DNA of 64,000 nt, taken from assembly GCF_001446935.1 (NCBI RefSeq), contig NZ_LKKK01000011.1, positions 620,001 to 684,000 of the forward strand, read 5' to 3'. Below, in pieces: positions 1-7,095 of this stretch; position 1 is the stretch's first letter; every line of letters starts with the position of its first letter. The notes under the pieces were generated by a model. The model was not told the origin of the DNA and did not search any database. It saw nothing but the letters and a program-made list of their open reading frames with translations. The position numbers were made by a program, and so were the translations under genes. The stretch is from Pseudomonas sp. TTU2014-080ASC (GTDB lineage Bacteria > Pseudomonadota > Gammaproteobacteria > Pseudomonadales > Pseudomonadaceae).

Positions 1-1
1 C

Positions 2-403
2 TGGAGCGACCGTTGCCGTTTGGGGCGCTATTTCCCGGTCTTGGTATGCATGGTGGCCGTGATCGCCGGCTTGCTGGTGTTGATAGCCGAGCCGTCTGCA
101 TCCCCGCTGTTTTTGGGCGGGCTGTTTGCCTACCTGGGCTTTTTCAGTTTTGGCTGGTATGGCCCTTGGGTTGCCTACGTCGCCGAGTCAGCTCCGCCCG
201 ATAAAACCGGCTTTGCACTGGGGCTCGCCATGGCAATCAATCAGGTTGCAATTGTTTCAGCACCTCCGCTGTTGGGGCTGTTGGTCGATACGACTAACAG
301 CTACACGCCTGGTTGGATCGTGCTCATTGTTATGACCACTGTGGCGCTGCTGACAACGGCCTGGAGCCGCTCAGAATTGAAGAAACCTTCACTGCAAGAT
401 TGA
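2..403 (+). CDS. MFS transporter, C-terminal part (5' end outside window)
   Basis: The reading frame is open from the first bases and ends in TGA, so this is the last 133 or so residues of a longer protein. The visible part starts inside a cytoplasmic loop with the sequence SDRCRLGRY, which resembles the conserved D-R-x-G-R loop of major facilitator transporters. It is followed by about four hydrophobic segments and a short charged tail. The loop probably lies between membrane segments 8 and 9, so roughly the last third of the protein is present. The substrate cannot be told from this piece. It could be a sugar-phosphate/anion or metabolite:proton symporter-type MFS. Confidence 0.8.
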   Translation, partial: WSDRCRLGRYFPVLVCMVAVIAGLLVLIAEPSASPLFLGGLFAYLGFFSFGWYGPWVAYVAESAPPDKTGFALGLAMAINQVAIVSAPPLLGLLVDTTNSYTPGWIVLIVMTTVALLTTAWSRSELKKPSLQD

Positions 404-473
404 TCTGGCAAGAGAGGAGGCGCAATTCAAAGCTGGCTGAGCAATGGCCGCGTCAGGACGGGCAGGCATTTAT

Positions 474-489
474 GGAGGAAGGCACTGTG
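474..489 (+). promoter_or_regulatory. Ribosome-binding site deciding a GTG start for the dehalogenase
   Basis: GGAGGAAGG at 474-482 lies just before the GTG at 487. The upstream in-frame ATG at 472 has no such motif and would place this Shine-Dalgarno sequence inside the coding region. This favours the GTG start. Confidence 0.55.
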
Positions 490-1182
490 CGGGCAATTTT
501 GTTTGACGTATTCGGGACGGTTGTCGACTGGCGTTCAAGTCTGATTAACCAATTCAATAATCTGCATGAGTTGCGGAGCATCTCGCTCTCCAGTGAGGCA
601 ATTGTCGATGAGTGGCGGGTACAAAGCAGGGCCATGCTGGATCTTGTGCGTGATTCAAAGCTGCCCTGGCTTGAGCTTGATGGTATACACCGGCAAAGCC
701 TGAAGCAGATTCTGGCTGCACATGGATTGGCGCTGGAGGACAGCCAAGTCGAGAGCGTCAATGAATTTTGGCATCGGCTGGAGCCCTGGGCGGATGTGAC
801 GAAGGGGTTGGGGCAGTTAAAACCCCACTTCATTCTTGCGGCGTTCACCAACGGCAACTTGTCGCTGATGATTGATGTAGCGCGACATGCTTCATTGCCC
901 TGGGATGCAATTTTTAGCGCTGATGTGTTTAAGCGCTACAAACCCGAAACGGAGATATACCTCGGGGCCAGTGAGTTACTCAGGCTCGATCCAGAACAAA
1001 TTCTTCTTTGTGCCGCACATAATTATGACTTGAAGAAAGCGCGCTCTCTGGGGTTTAAAACAGCTTTTGTTCCTCGTGCGACTGAATTTGGGCCAGGGCA
1101 GCAAAGTGATTTGCAGGCGGAGGAGCGGTGGGATTTTATTGCTGAGGATTTTGAGGATTTAGCGCGGCAGTTGATTACCTAA
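487..1182 (+). CDS. HAD-superfamily hydrolase, haloacid dehalogenase type II-like
   Basis: The protein belongs to the haloacid dehalogenase superfamily, closest to L-2-haloacid dehalogenases, which use an active-site Asp to remove halide from 2-haloacids. HAD motif I is ILFDVFGTVVDW (nucleophile Asp near residue 6). FTNGN is motif II, KRYKPETEIY carries the motif III lysine, and a later AAHNYDLKKAR stretch sits at the motif IV position. The length of about 231 residues is normal for type II dehalogenases. An ATG at 472 is in frame, but GGAGG at 474-478 lies at ideal distance from the GTG at 487, which I prefer as the start. The true substrate could be another small phospho- or haloacid. It stands alone after the MFS gene. 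Confidence 0.85.
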   Translation: MRAILFDVFGTVVDWRSSLINQFNNLHELRSISLSSEAIVDEWRVQSRAMLDLVRDSKLPWLELDGIHRQSLKQILAAHGLALEDSQVESVNEFWHRLEPWADVTKGLGQLKPHFILAAFTNGNLSLMIDVARHASLPWDAIFSADVFKRYKPETEIYLGASELLRLDPEQILLCAAHNYDLKKARSLGFKTAFVPRATEFGPGQQSDLQAEERWDFIAEDFEDLARQLIT

Positions 1183-1206
1183 AGTTGATGCAGAGGTTGG
1201 CATGAA

Positions 1207-1392
1207 ATGGACATCATGAAGGCTGCAACATTTGCCGTTATTCATTTTTCTATCGCATTTACCATCACCTATATCCTCACAAAAGACGCCCTTGCTGGTG
1301 GATTGGTTGCACTCATAGAGCCGAGCTGCAACACAGTTGCGTATCTGATTCATGAAAAGCTCTGGAGGAAGTACCGCAAGTCGCCAGGCTGA
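1207..1392 (+). CDS. DUF2061 small membrane protein
   Basis: This 61-residue protein has two hydrophobic segments (about residues 7-24 and 29-46). The pattern HFSIAFTITYILT followed by GGLVALIEPSCNTVAY and HEKLW is the hallmark of DUF2061 proteins, small predicted inner-membrane proteins of unknown function. The full family length is present. A second in-frame ATG lies three codons downstream (1216). The gene follows the dehalogenase by 24 bases and could be read through from it. No function should be assumed beyond membrane location. Confidence 0.8.
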   Translation: MDIMKAATFAVIHFSIAFTITYILTKDALAGGLVALIEPSCNTVAYLIHEKLWRKYRKSPG

Positions 1393-1475
1393 AACTTCGG
1401 GGCTGATTATGGGATTCTCAGGAGTACGGAGTTTAAGTTATTTCATTGGCGCGCAATTGCAGGATGCTCAAAATC

Positions 1476-1901
1476 ATGGATCGGTTTATTGATGTGGAAT
1501 CACTTATTGGTCTTGCTCGAGAGGCCTCGGCGGTCAAAGGGGACTGCGGGTGTCTTAGGTATGATTTGGTCGGCTGGGGCAGTTGGCCTGTTGGTCTGTA
1601 TGAAGACAGCTTCATAAAGATTGGCACGCTGGCTAAATATTCACCGGAAGACGCAATCATTGAGGAATACCATCCCCACGGTACAACTTACTGGTCGCCA
1701 GAGGCGCCCATAGCTCCACGATATTACCCCTACAATCAGAGCACTTTGTGGCAGTGCGGGAAGTGTGCGCGCCTTTATCTTCGTCACAATGACGATGGTG
1801 CCTACCATGTGGCACCCAGAATCCGTCGTGTGCAATACGGCCTGGTTATTAATGCGCCTCACCACAGCGACGGACGGGAAGTAAGAGCGGTCGCTCATTA
1901 A
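1476..1901 (+). CDS. Conserved hypothetical protein with CGC and CGKC cysteine motifs
   Basis: I do not recognise a named family. The product of about 141 residues is soluble, acidic at the start, and rich in Tyr and Pro in the middle. It contains DCGCLRYD near the N-terminus and WQCGKCARLYLRH in the second half. The C-x-C and C-x2-C pairs could together bind a metal or form a zinc-ribbon-like fold. The stretch YWSPEAPIAPRYYPYN between them looks like a conserved core. Starts at TTG 1446, ATG 1464 or ATG 1476 are possible. I prefer 1476 because an AGGA lies 12 bases upstream and the earlier candidates have no usable site. It has no operon partner: 83 bases separate it from the DUF2061 gene and a long gap follows. 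Confidence 0.6.
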   Translation: MDRFIDVESLIGLAREASAVKGDCGCLRYDLVGWGSWPVGLYEDSFIKIGTLAKYSPEDAIIEEYHPHGTTYWSPEAPIAPRYYPYNQSTLWQCGKCARLYLRHNDDGAYHVAPRIRRVQYGLVINAPHHSDGREVRAVAH

Positions 1902-2369
1902 ACACGCTGTAGAAATGCAGTCGCTGGCTTACCGGGTAATAAGCAAGGGTGTTTGCATTGGTCGAACCACTCTGATGCGTTAATAACCCTTTCGAATTAA
2001 AGGTTGGTTTAGAGAGTGCTTCTTGCATTATGGATGGTGGTTTTTGTGCCTCGAATGAGGGCATTTTTGTCGCAGGCTGGGCAAACTTGTGCACACTGAT
2101 GATGCAGATCATGTTTGGGTGATGAATATTTGATATATGCGCCTAGCAATACCAACTGGCTTTCTAAGTCAATGAAAAATATGTAGTTTTTTCTTTGGCG
2201 AAAAAATCATCAAACTGACCTTAGGCCCCATGCCATAAGGGGTTAGGGCGACTACACCCATGTTACCCACAAACTTATCCACAGCTTCTGTGGATTAGAT
2301 TTGGTGCGGCTCTAGGACGCAGATTACAGGGCGAAATACGTCTTTACTGCGCTGAAAAAAGGAGTAGAG
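1902..2369. other. Long intergenic region
   Basis: This stretch of about 470 bases has no convincing gene on either strand. It is more AT-rich than its surroundings between about 2110 and 2220. It holds a weak imperfect hairpin (AACC-CTTT / AAAGGTT, 1985-2005) and, near its right end, a cluster of DnaA-box-like sequences listed separately. No clear sigma-70 promoter was found for the gene that follows. Confidence 0.6.
2263..2297. promoter_or_regulatory. Cluster of three DnaA-box-like 9-mers around a perfect palindrome
   Basis: TTACCCACA (2263-2271, one mismatch to the TTATCCACA consensus), a perfect TTATCCACA (2275-2283) and, on the other strand, TAATCCACA (2289-2297, one mismatch) lie within 35 bases. 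The last two form a perfect 8-bp inverted repeat, ATCCACAG-CTT-CTGTGGAT, at 2277-2295. DnaA boxes are bound by the replication initiator DnaA, both at origins and at regulated promoters. No dnaA, dnaN, rpmH or parAB gene is present, so this is not the usual chromosomal origin. Confidence 0.5.
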
Positions 2370-2807
2370 TTGCGCGCCTTTCGGTCATCCAGACTTTGTA
2401 TGCCTCGCGTTATTCCCCGCCCTGTTTCGGCCCCCGTAACTCGATTCCATCACCTCAGCACCTGGCTTGCCTTGCGTATGCTTGACAGCCGCAGCCTAGG
2501 GCAGCGGGTGGGCACCAAGCGCCTGGCTGGTCGTTTGCTTAAACAGCCAGCGTTGCAGGGCCTGATTCCAGCTCAGCGACGCTTAGGCCAATTGCTCTGC
2601 CGTGACTGTGGCAACCCCCGAGACCGACGTATGGGCTTTGAGCTGCTGCGTCAGGCGGCGCGGGCAGGTGATCGCTCGGCTCAGCTGGAGTTAGGCCAGC
2701 TCTACAGGTATCCCCGCACTAATGAACCCCAGCAGGCGCGTTACTGGCTGGAATTGGCTGCCGCTCAGGGTTGCACCGAGGCCTGCGCACTGCTTAAACA
2801 GCTCTGA
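2370..2807 (+). CDS. Sel1-like repeat protein
   Basis: The product is a 145-residue basic protein whose second half carries Sel1/TPR-like repeat text: a GFELLRQAARAGDRSAQLELG unit at about residues 91-110 and a YWLELAAAQGCTEACALLKQL unit at about 125-145. Sel1 repeats are helical pairs used for protein-protein contacts. The N-terminal 60 residues are Arg-rich and not assigned. I take the TTG at 2370 as start because AAGGAG lies at 2359-2364; the ATG at 2400 is the alternative. It lies 51 bases ahead of rmuC on the same strand and may be co-transcribed with it. The function is unknown. Confidence 0.7.
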   Translation: MRAFRSSRLCMPRVIPRPVSAPVTRFHHLSTWLALRMLDSRSLGQRVGTKRLAGRLLKQPALQGLIPAQRRLGQLLCRDCGNPRDRRMGFELLRQAARAGDRSAQLELGQLYRYPRTNEPQQARYWLELAAAQGCTEACALLKQL

Positions 2808-2858
2808 TTCCGCCAGTGCGGCTGGTTATACTGCCGCCATCTGTCTGCGGAGTTGTGT

Positions 2859-4349
2859 ATGCCAATTGATCTGTCTGCTGCGATTCTGCCAGCCGTGCTC
2901 GGTTTTGCCCTGGCTGCGTTGCCACTGGCTGCTTTTGCCTGGTCCCTGCAACGGCGTCTTGCTGCTCAGCAGGCGCAGGTCAGTGTCTTGGATGAGCGCC
3001 TGAGTAACGCCCAGCTTGCACAGGATGGCCTGGCTGCGCAGTTGGATGCCTGCCGTGACGAGTTATCCGCTATCACTGAGATCAAGGCGGATCAGCAGGC
3101 TGAACTGGCCGCTTTGCGTCGTGAGGCCGAACTGCTCCAGCAAGAGCGTCAGGTCGCCCGCGAGACGGCGCAGGAATGGGTGAATCAGCGTGCCCGTCAA
3201 GAAGCGGAAATCCGTCAGCTCGACGCTCAGCGTGCGGCTCTCAGTGCGGAGCTGAAAGAGCAGCAGGACAGTCATCAGCAGCGACTTAATGACCTGCAAA
3301 GTGCCCGTGACGAACTGCGTGCTCAGTTTGCCGAGCTGGCCGGGAAGATTTTTGATGAGCGTGAGCAGCGCTTTGCCGAAACCAGCCAGCAGCAGCTGGT
3401 GCAGCTGCTTGATCCGCTCAAGGAGCGCATTCAGTCCTTTGAAAAACGCGTGGAAGAGAGCTACCAGCAGGAGGCTCGCGAGCGTTTTTCCCTCGGCAAA
3501 GAGCTGGAGCGGCTGCAACAGCTCAACCAGCGATTGGGTGATGAAGCCACCAACCTGACCCGAGCCCTCAAAGGCCAGAAAACCCAAGGTAATTGGGGGG
3601 AGTTGGTGCTAGAGCGGGTGCTTGAGCATGCCGGGCTGGAGAAGGGCCGCGAGTACCAGACTCAGGTCAGCCTGAAGAGCCCTGAAGGCGAGCGCTTCCA
3701 GCCTGACGTATTGATCCAGTTGCCGGGCGATAAGCAGGTGGTGGTGGATGCCAAAGTCAGTCTGACGGCCTATCAGCAGTTTATTGCCGCTGAGGATGAG
3801 GCCGGGCGACAACAAGCGCTAAAGCAGCATGTACTGTCCCTGCGCAGCCACCTTAAAGGCCTGTCGCACAAGGATTATCAGCGTCTTGAGGGGCTGCACA
3901 GTCTGGATTTCGTGCTGCTGTTCGTGCCGATTGAGGCCGCTTTTGCAGCGGCCTTGCAGGCTGATCCTGAATTGTTTCAGGAGGCTTTCGATCAGCATAT
4001 CGTCATCGTGAGTCCGACCACCTTGCTGGCTACGCTGCGGGTGATCGATAGCCTCTGGCGGCAGGAGCGGCAAAGTCAGAATGCCCGGGAAATCGCCGAG
4101 CGCGCCGGGGCGCTGTACGACAAGTTTGTCGCCTTTGTGCAGGACCTCGATGAAGTCGGCAGCCGTGTTCAGCAACTGGATAAGGCCTATGCGGCGGCCC
4201 GCAACAAACTGTGCGATGGGCGCGGCAATATCATCAATCGCGTGGAAAACCTCAAATTGCTTGGCGCGCGCGCCAGCAAGAGTCTGTCGCCGGATTTGCT
4301 GGAGCGGGCTTCTGGGCTGGCTGCGCTTGAGTCGCCGGAAGACGACTGA
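2859..4349 (+). CDS. rmuC: DNA recombination protein RmuC
   Basis: RmuC limits inversion and rearrangement at short inverted repeats and is related to restriction-endonuclease-like folds. The 496-residue protein has an N-terminal membrane anchor (about residues 7-29), a long Gln/Glu/Ala-rich coiled coil (about 35-170) and the conserved RmuC domain (about 190-450). Recognisable pieces include KTQGNWGELVLERVLE, the nuclease-like PDVLIQLPGDKQVVVDAKVSL (Asp and D-x-K residues), and LDFVLLFVPIEAAF. The ATG at 2859 is preceded by GGAG at 2849-2852; an upstream TTG at 2853 is less likely. The next gene is convergent, seven bases after the stop. Confidence 0.95.
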   Translation: MPIDLSAAILPAVLGFALAALPLAAFAWSLQRRLAAQQAQVSVLDERLSNAQLAQDGLAAQLDACRDELSAITEIKADQQAELAALRREAELLQQERQVARETAQEWVNQRARQEAEIRQLDAQRAALSAELKEQQDSHQQRLNDLQSARDELRAQFAELAGKIFDEREQRFAETSQQQLVQLLDPLKERIQSFEKRVEESYQQEARERFSLGKELERLQQLNQRLGDEATNLTRALKGQKTQGNWGELVLERVLEHAGLEKGREYQTQVSLKSPEGERFQPDVLIQLPGDKQVVVDAKVSLTAYQQFIAAEDEAGRQQALKQHVLSLRSHLKGLSHKDYQRLEGLHSLDFVLLFVPIEAAFAAALQADPELFQEAFDQHIVIVSPTTLLATLRVIDSLWRQERQSQNAREIAERAGALYDKFVAFVQDLDEVGSRVQQLDKAYAAARNKLCDGRGNIINRVENLKLLGARASKSLSPDLLERASGLAALESPEDD

Positions 4350-4356
4350 GGGCCGC

Positions 4357-5613
4357 TCATTCCACCAGCAAGATCGCACCGCCGGCCAGCAAGCCTGCAG
4401 TGATCACCGGCAGCGTCGCCAGGGCCAGGCGACGCCCGCCAATCAGTGCAATCAGAGCGCCTTTGACCAAGCTGTTGCTCAGCGCTGCGAGAAAGATGCC
4501 TTGTACTGCGACGCTGTTGCTTAACTCGCCGTGGGCGCTGCGGGCCAGCGATAGGGTGATCGCATCCACGTCGGCCAGCCCTGAGAGCAGGGCGACCAAG
4601 TAAACCCCGACATCCCCCAGCCAGTGCTGCGCCGCTTCGACCAGCAGCAAAATCACTCCGAGTAACAGGGCAAAACGTAATGCTGGGGCCAGTTCAAACG
4701 GGTTTTTCAGCGGAGGTTCAGCCTGTTCGCTGACTTCTTTACTGGCTCGCAAGTAGTGAAACAGCGCGCCTGCGGCGTACACCAGCATGGCCACCAACAA
4801 CGGCCGGGTCAGCTGAGGCAACAGGTTGCGGTTAATCAGTCCGACCTCAAGCAAAACGCGGGGGAACATTAGGGCGGACGTGGCGAGCAAACCGCAGGCA
4901 AGAATGGCATTGAGATTGCGGCCGTGGGCCAAGCGGGCGAGGGTGATGGTCATAGCGGTTGACGACACCATTCCGCCGAGCAGCGCCGTAATCAGCAGGC
5001 CGTGGCGAGTACCCACCAGGCGGATCGCTATATAGGCGGCAAAACCGATGCTGGCGATCAGTACTACCATCCACCACATCTCGTACGGGTTAAACGCCGC
5101 CCAGGGGCCGTAGCCTTGGTTGGGCAAAGCGGGTAGCAGTACCAGTGAAATAAACAACAGCTTGAGAGCGCCGGACAGCTCAGCTTCGGACAGCTTTTGC
5201 AGTGCGCCATGCAAAACCTGCTTCAGACTCAGTAAGAGTGCTACTGCAACCGCACCAGCCGCGGCTACGCCTGCGTAGCCGGCCATGGCCAGGCTGCCGA
5301 GGAGGAAGGTAATCAGTAGTGCGACCTCGCTAGTCAGGCCGACATCGCCTTTGTTATTCATCTCGCCGAAATAAGACGCCACCACCAATACGGCAAAACC
5401 GGCAAAGATCACGGCCCAGCCTGCAACGCCGAAGTGATCGCCCAGCAGCATGGCAAACGCGCCGAGCAGGCTGCTCAGGGCAAAGGTGCGAATCCCGGCG
5501 ACCAGTTTTGAATCATCACTGTTGCGGCTCTGCCAGCCGCGTTCGGCACCAATCAGCAGCCCAGCTGCCAGGGCGCTGGCGAAATTCAGAAGTGTGTCAA
5601 ACGCTTCAGGCAT
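4357..5613 (-). CDS. MgtC/DUF4010 family membrane protein
   Basis: The 418-residue protein is almost entirely hydrophobic, with about a dozen predicted membrane segments. The N-terminal part (about residues 10-140) has the MgtC/SapB pattern ALAAGLLIGAERGWQ and AGIRTFALSSLLGA. The C-terminal part carries the DUF4010 features GLADVDAITLSLA and SNSLVKGALIALIGG. MgtC-type proteins have been linked to magnesium limitation and ATP synthase control, but the DUF4010 fusions are uncharacterised, so the substrate is unknown. The ATG at 5613 is preferred to upstream in-frame codons because homologous sequence begins there. It is convergent with rmuC. Confidence 0.85.
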   Translation of the reverse strand: MPEAFDTLLNFASALAAGLLIGAERGWQSRNSDDSKLVAGIRTFALSSLLGAFAMLLGDHFGVAGWAVIFAGFAVLVVASYFGEMNNKGDVGLTSEVALLITFLLGSLAMAGYAGVAAAGAVAVALLLSLKQVLHGALQKLSEAELSGALKLLFISLVLLPALPNQGYGPWAAFNPYEMWWMVVLIASIGFAAYIAIRLVGTRHGLLITALLGGMVSSTAMTITLARLAHGRNLNAILACGLLATSALMFPRVLLEVGLINRNLLPQLTRPLLVAMLVYAAGALFHYLRASKEVSEQAEPPLKNPFELAPALRFALLLGVILLLVEAAQHWLGDVGVYLVALLSGLADVDAITLSLARSAHGELSNSVAVQGIFLAALSNSLVKGALIALIGGRRLALATLPVITAGLLAGGAILLVE

Positions 5614-5750
5614 GTGATCGAGTCCAGAGCTGCAAATCGGATGTATACGCACGCCTTACTGTGCGGTGGTGGTTGGAATTATTCAATACGATGGTTCCAT
5701 GTTGATGTGCGCGGTGTCGTCACCGAATTGACGGAGCAGTTGGGCGTCCT

Positions 5751-5826
5751 CTGTATATTTCTGTATATATGCCGCATATTTGTGTCTGTAGCCTAACTTG
5801 GCTTATTATTGTGTCTGTAGATACAG
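5751..5826 (+). promoter_or_regulatory. Promoter and repeated-CTGTA operator of the toxin-antitoxin operon
   Basis: CTGTA occurs at 5751, 5761, 5786 and 5815, and its complement TACAG at 5822-5826. The first two are part of CTGTATAT repeated ten bases apart. The last two are part of a perfect 12-bp direct repeat TTGTGTCTGTAG (5780-5791 and 5809-5820), and the final copy forms the inverted pair CTGTA-GA-TACAG. A possible -35 TTGTGT (5780) and -10 TATTAT (5804-5809) fall within the array. This fits autoregulation by the antitoxin. Confidence 0.5.
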
Positions 5827-5839
5827 ATGGGCATCGCAC

Positions 5840-6235
5840 ATGAGTGCTGTACTGCAAGAGCGCCCCTTCACGACGGACGATTGCCGCAAAGTGCTTAATG
5901 CGGCAGCGAATATCCTGGCGAAATGGGCGGCAACGACCGAGCTGGCTTGCAAAATTCTGCGTGTATCGCGCAGCACACTTGCGCGCGCACAAAATGGCAA
6001 ACCTGTTGATCTGGACAGCGATCAAATCAGCCGCGCCAGCATCATCCTCAACTGCCATGCGGCGCTGCGAACCGTGTTTGATAACCCGGAGAACGTATAC
6101 GGCTTTGTGAACATGAAGAACCACAACCCGTTCTTCAACGGTAAGTCGCCGCTGGAAATCATGTCCAGCGGCCAGTTCGTGTCGCTCTATGAAACCTACA
6201 AGCGCATTGATGCGTTGCGTGGAGCGGGCTGGTGA
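5840..6235 (+). CDS. Xre/MbcA/ParS-type antitoxin with DUF2384 toxin-binding domain
   Basis: The gene encodes the antitoxin of a RES-Xre type II toxin-antitoxin pair. The 131-residue protein has a helix-turn-helix-like N-terminal half (LACKILRVSRSTLARAQNG, about residues 35-53). The C-terminal half matches the DUF2384 toxin-binding domain: NCHAALRTVFDNPENVYGFVNMKN, then NPFFNGKSPLEIM and a YETYKRIDALRG helix at the end. The protein normally blocks the toxin active site and represses the operon. The ATG at 5840 begins MSAVLQ; in-frame codons upstream lie inside the operator array. Its stop overlaps the toxin start (GTGA). Confidence 0.9.
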   Translation: MSAVLQERPFTTDDCRKVLNAAANILAKWAATTELACKILRVSRSTLARAQNGKPVDLDSDQISRASIILNCHAALRTVFDNPENVYGFVNMKNHNPFFNGKSPLEIMSSGQFVSLYETYKRIDALRGAGW

Positions 6236-6924
6236 AGCTCGAAAGCCTTCCTGTGCTTTCTGAGGCGAGCGTACGCGGGTATCGCCTAATCAACTCCAAG
6301 TTCCCGCCCACCTCGTTGTTTGATGACGTGGCCAGCGCTGAGGACTTTGATGTGCTCTATCACGCGCAGGCGCTGACCAATCCACGTATCCAGGTGGAGT
6401 TGGGCAACTTGTCGCTGATTCCACGGGCAGAAATTCCGTTCGGAATTAAGGGCTGCAACTACGCGACAGGGCCATTCACCCATGTAAACCCGGAAGGGTC
6501 ACGGTTCAGTGATGGCCGCTTCGGTGTTCTGTACGTCGCGGACGAGATTGAAACGGCGATTGCCGAAGTGAGCCATCACCAAGCGCTTTATTGGGCTCGA
6601 GTGCCTGACCTGCATTACGACCGTTTTGTATTTCGCGGGCTCAGGTGCACCTTCAATCAACAGGGCATGCGTGATCTAAGCGCGGTGCCCTTAAGCGATG
6701 CCATCTATTCGCCTGACGATTACGGCGCCAGCCGTGGTCTTGGGCTTAAGGCCAGAGAGGAGGGCGTGCCGGGCCTGCGTTACTGTTCAGTGCGCAGAAT
6801 AGGCCATTTGTGTTGGGCATTGATGACGCCGGGTTGTGTCACCGAGGTGATTCAGACCGCCCACTTTGAAATGGTTTGGAATAAGCGAATTACGCAGATA
6901 AGCAAGCTCAGTGCGTTCAAATGA
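6232..6924 (+). CDS. RES-domain toxin (NAD+-degrading family)
   Basis: RES toxins (Res, ParT, MbcT) attack NAD+ or ADP-ribosylate targets. The 230-residue protein has the RES landmarks: Arg18 in VRGYRLIN, then GSRFSDGRFGVLYVADEI with Arg91 and Tyr101, and AIAEV with Glu112, followed by a Ser/Gly-rich region (YGASRGLG). It begins with GTG at 6232, overlapping the antitoxin stop by three bases, the usual sign of translational coupling with antitoxin made first. All core residues appear present, so the toxin is probably active. The pair looks like an accessory insertion between a conserved membrane-protein gene and the acyltransferase gene, but no flanking repeats were seen. Confidence 0.88.
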   Translation: MKLESLPVLSEASVRGYRLINSKFPPTSLFDDVASAEDFDVLYHAQALTNPRIQVELGNLSLIPRAEIPFGIKGCNYATGPFTHVNPEGSRFSDGRFGVLYVADEIETAIAEVSHHQALYWARVPDLHYDRFVFRGLRCTFNQQGMRDLSAVPLSDAIYSPDDYGASRGLGLKAREEGVPGLRYCSVRRIGHLCWALMTPGCVTEVIQTAHFEMVWNKRITQISKLSAFK

Positions 6925-7095
6925 AGCTGCTTAATTACTTCAGGCATGGGTGCGACAGCTCGCACAGGGATTCGCTATAGTCGGCTCTCGCGCACCGGTT
7001 TATGGGTGTATCGAGGCCGTCAGGTAAGGTGTGGCTTAATCCGCCGCCTCGCAGTCAAATCAGCACAAGTCATTGCAGACAAGGATATAAGAACG

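Noticed and set aside
2263..2297. Chromosomal replication origin
   Set aside because: Only three DnaA-like boxes are present, with no AT-rich unwinding element beside them and no dnaA, dnaN, rpmH or parAB genes.
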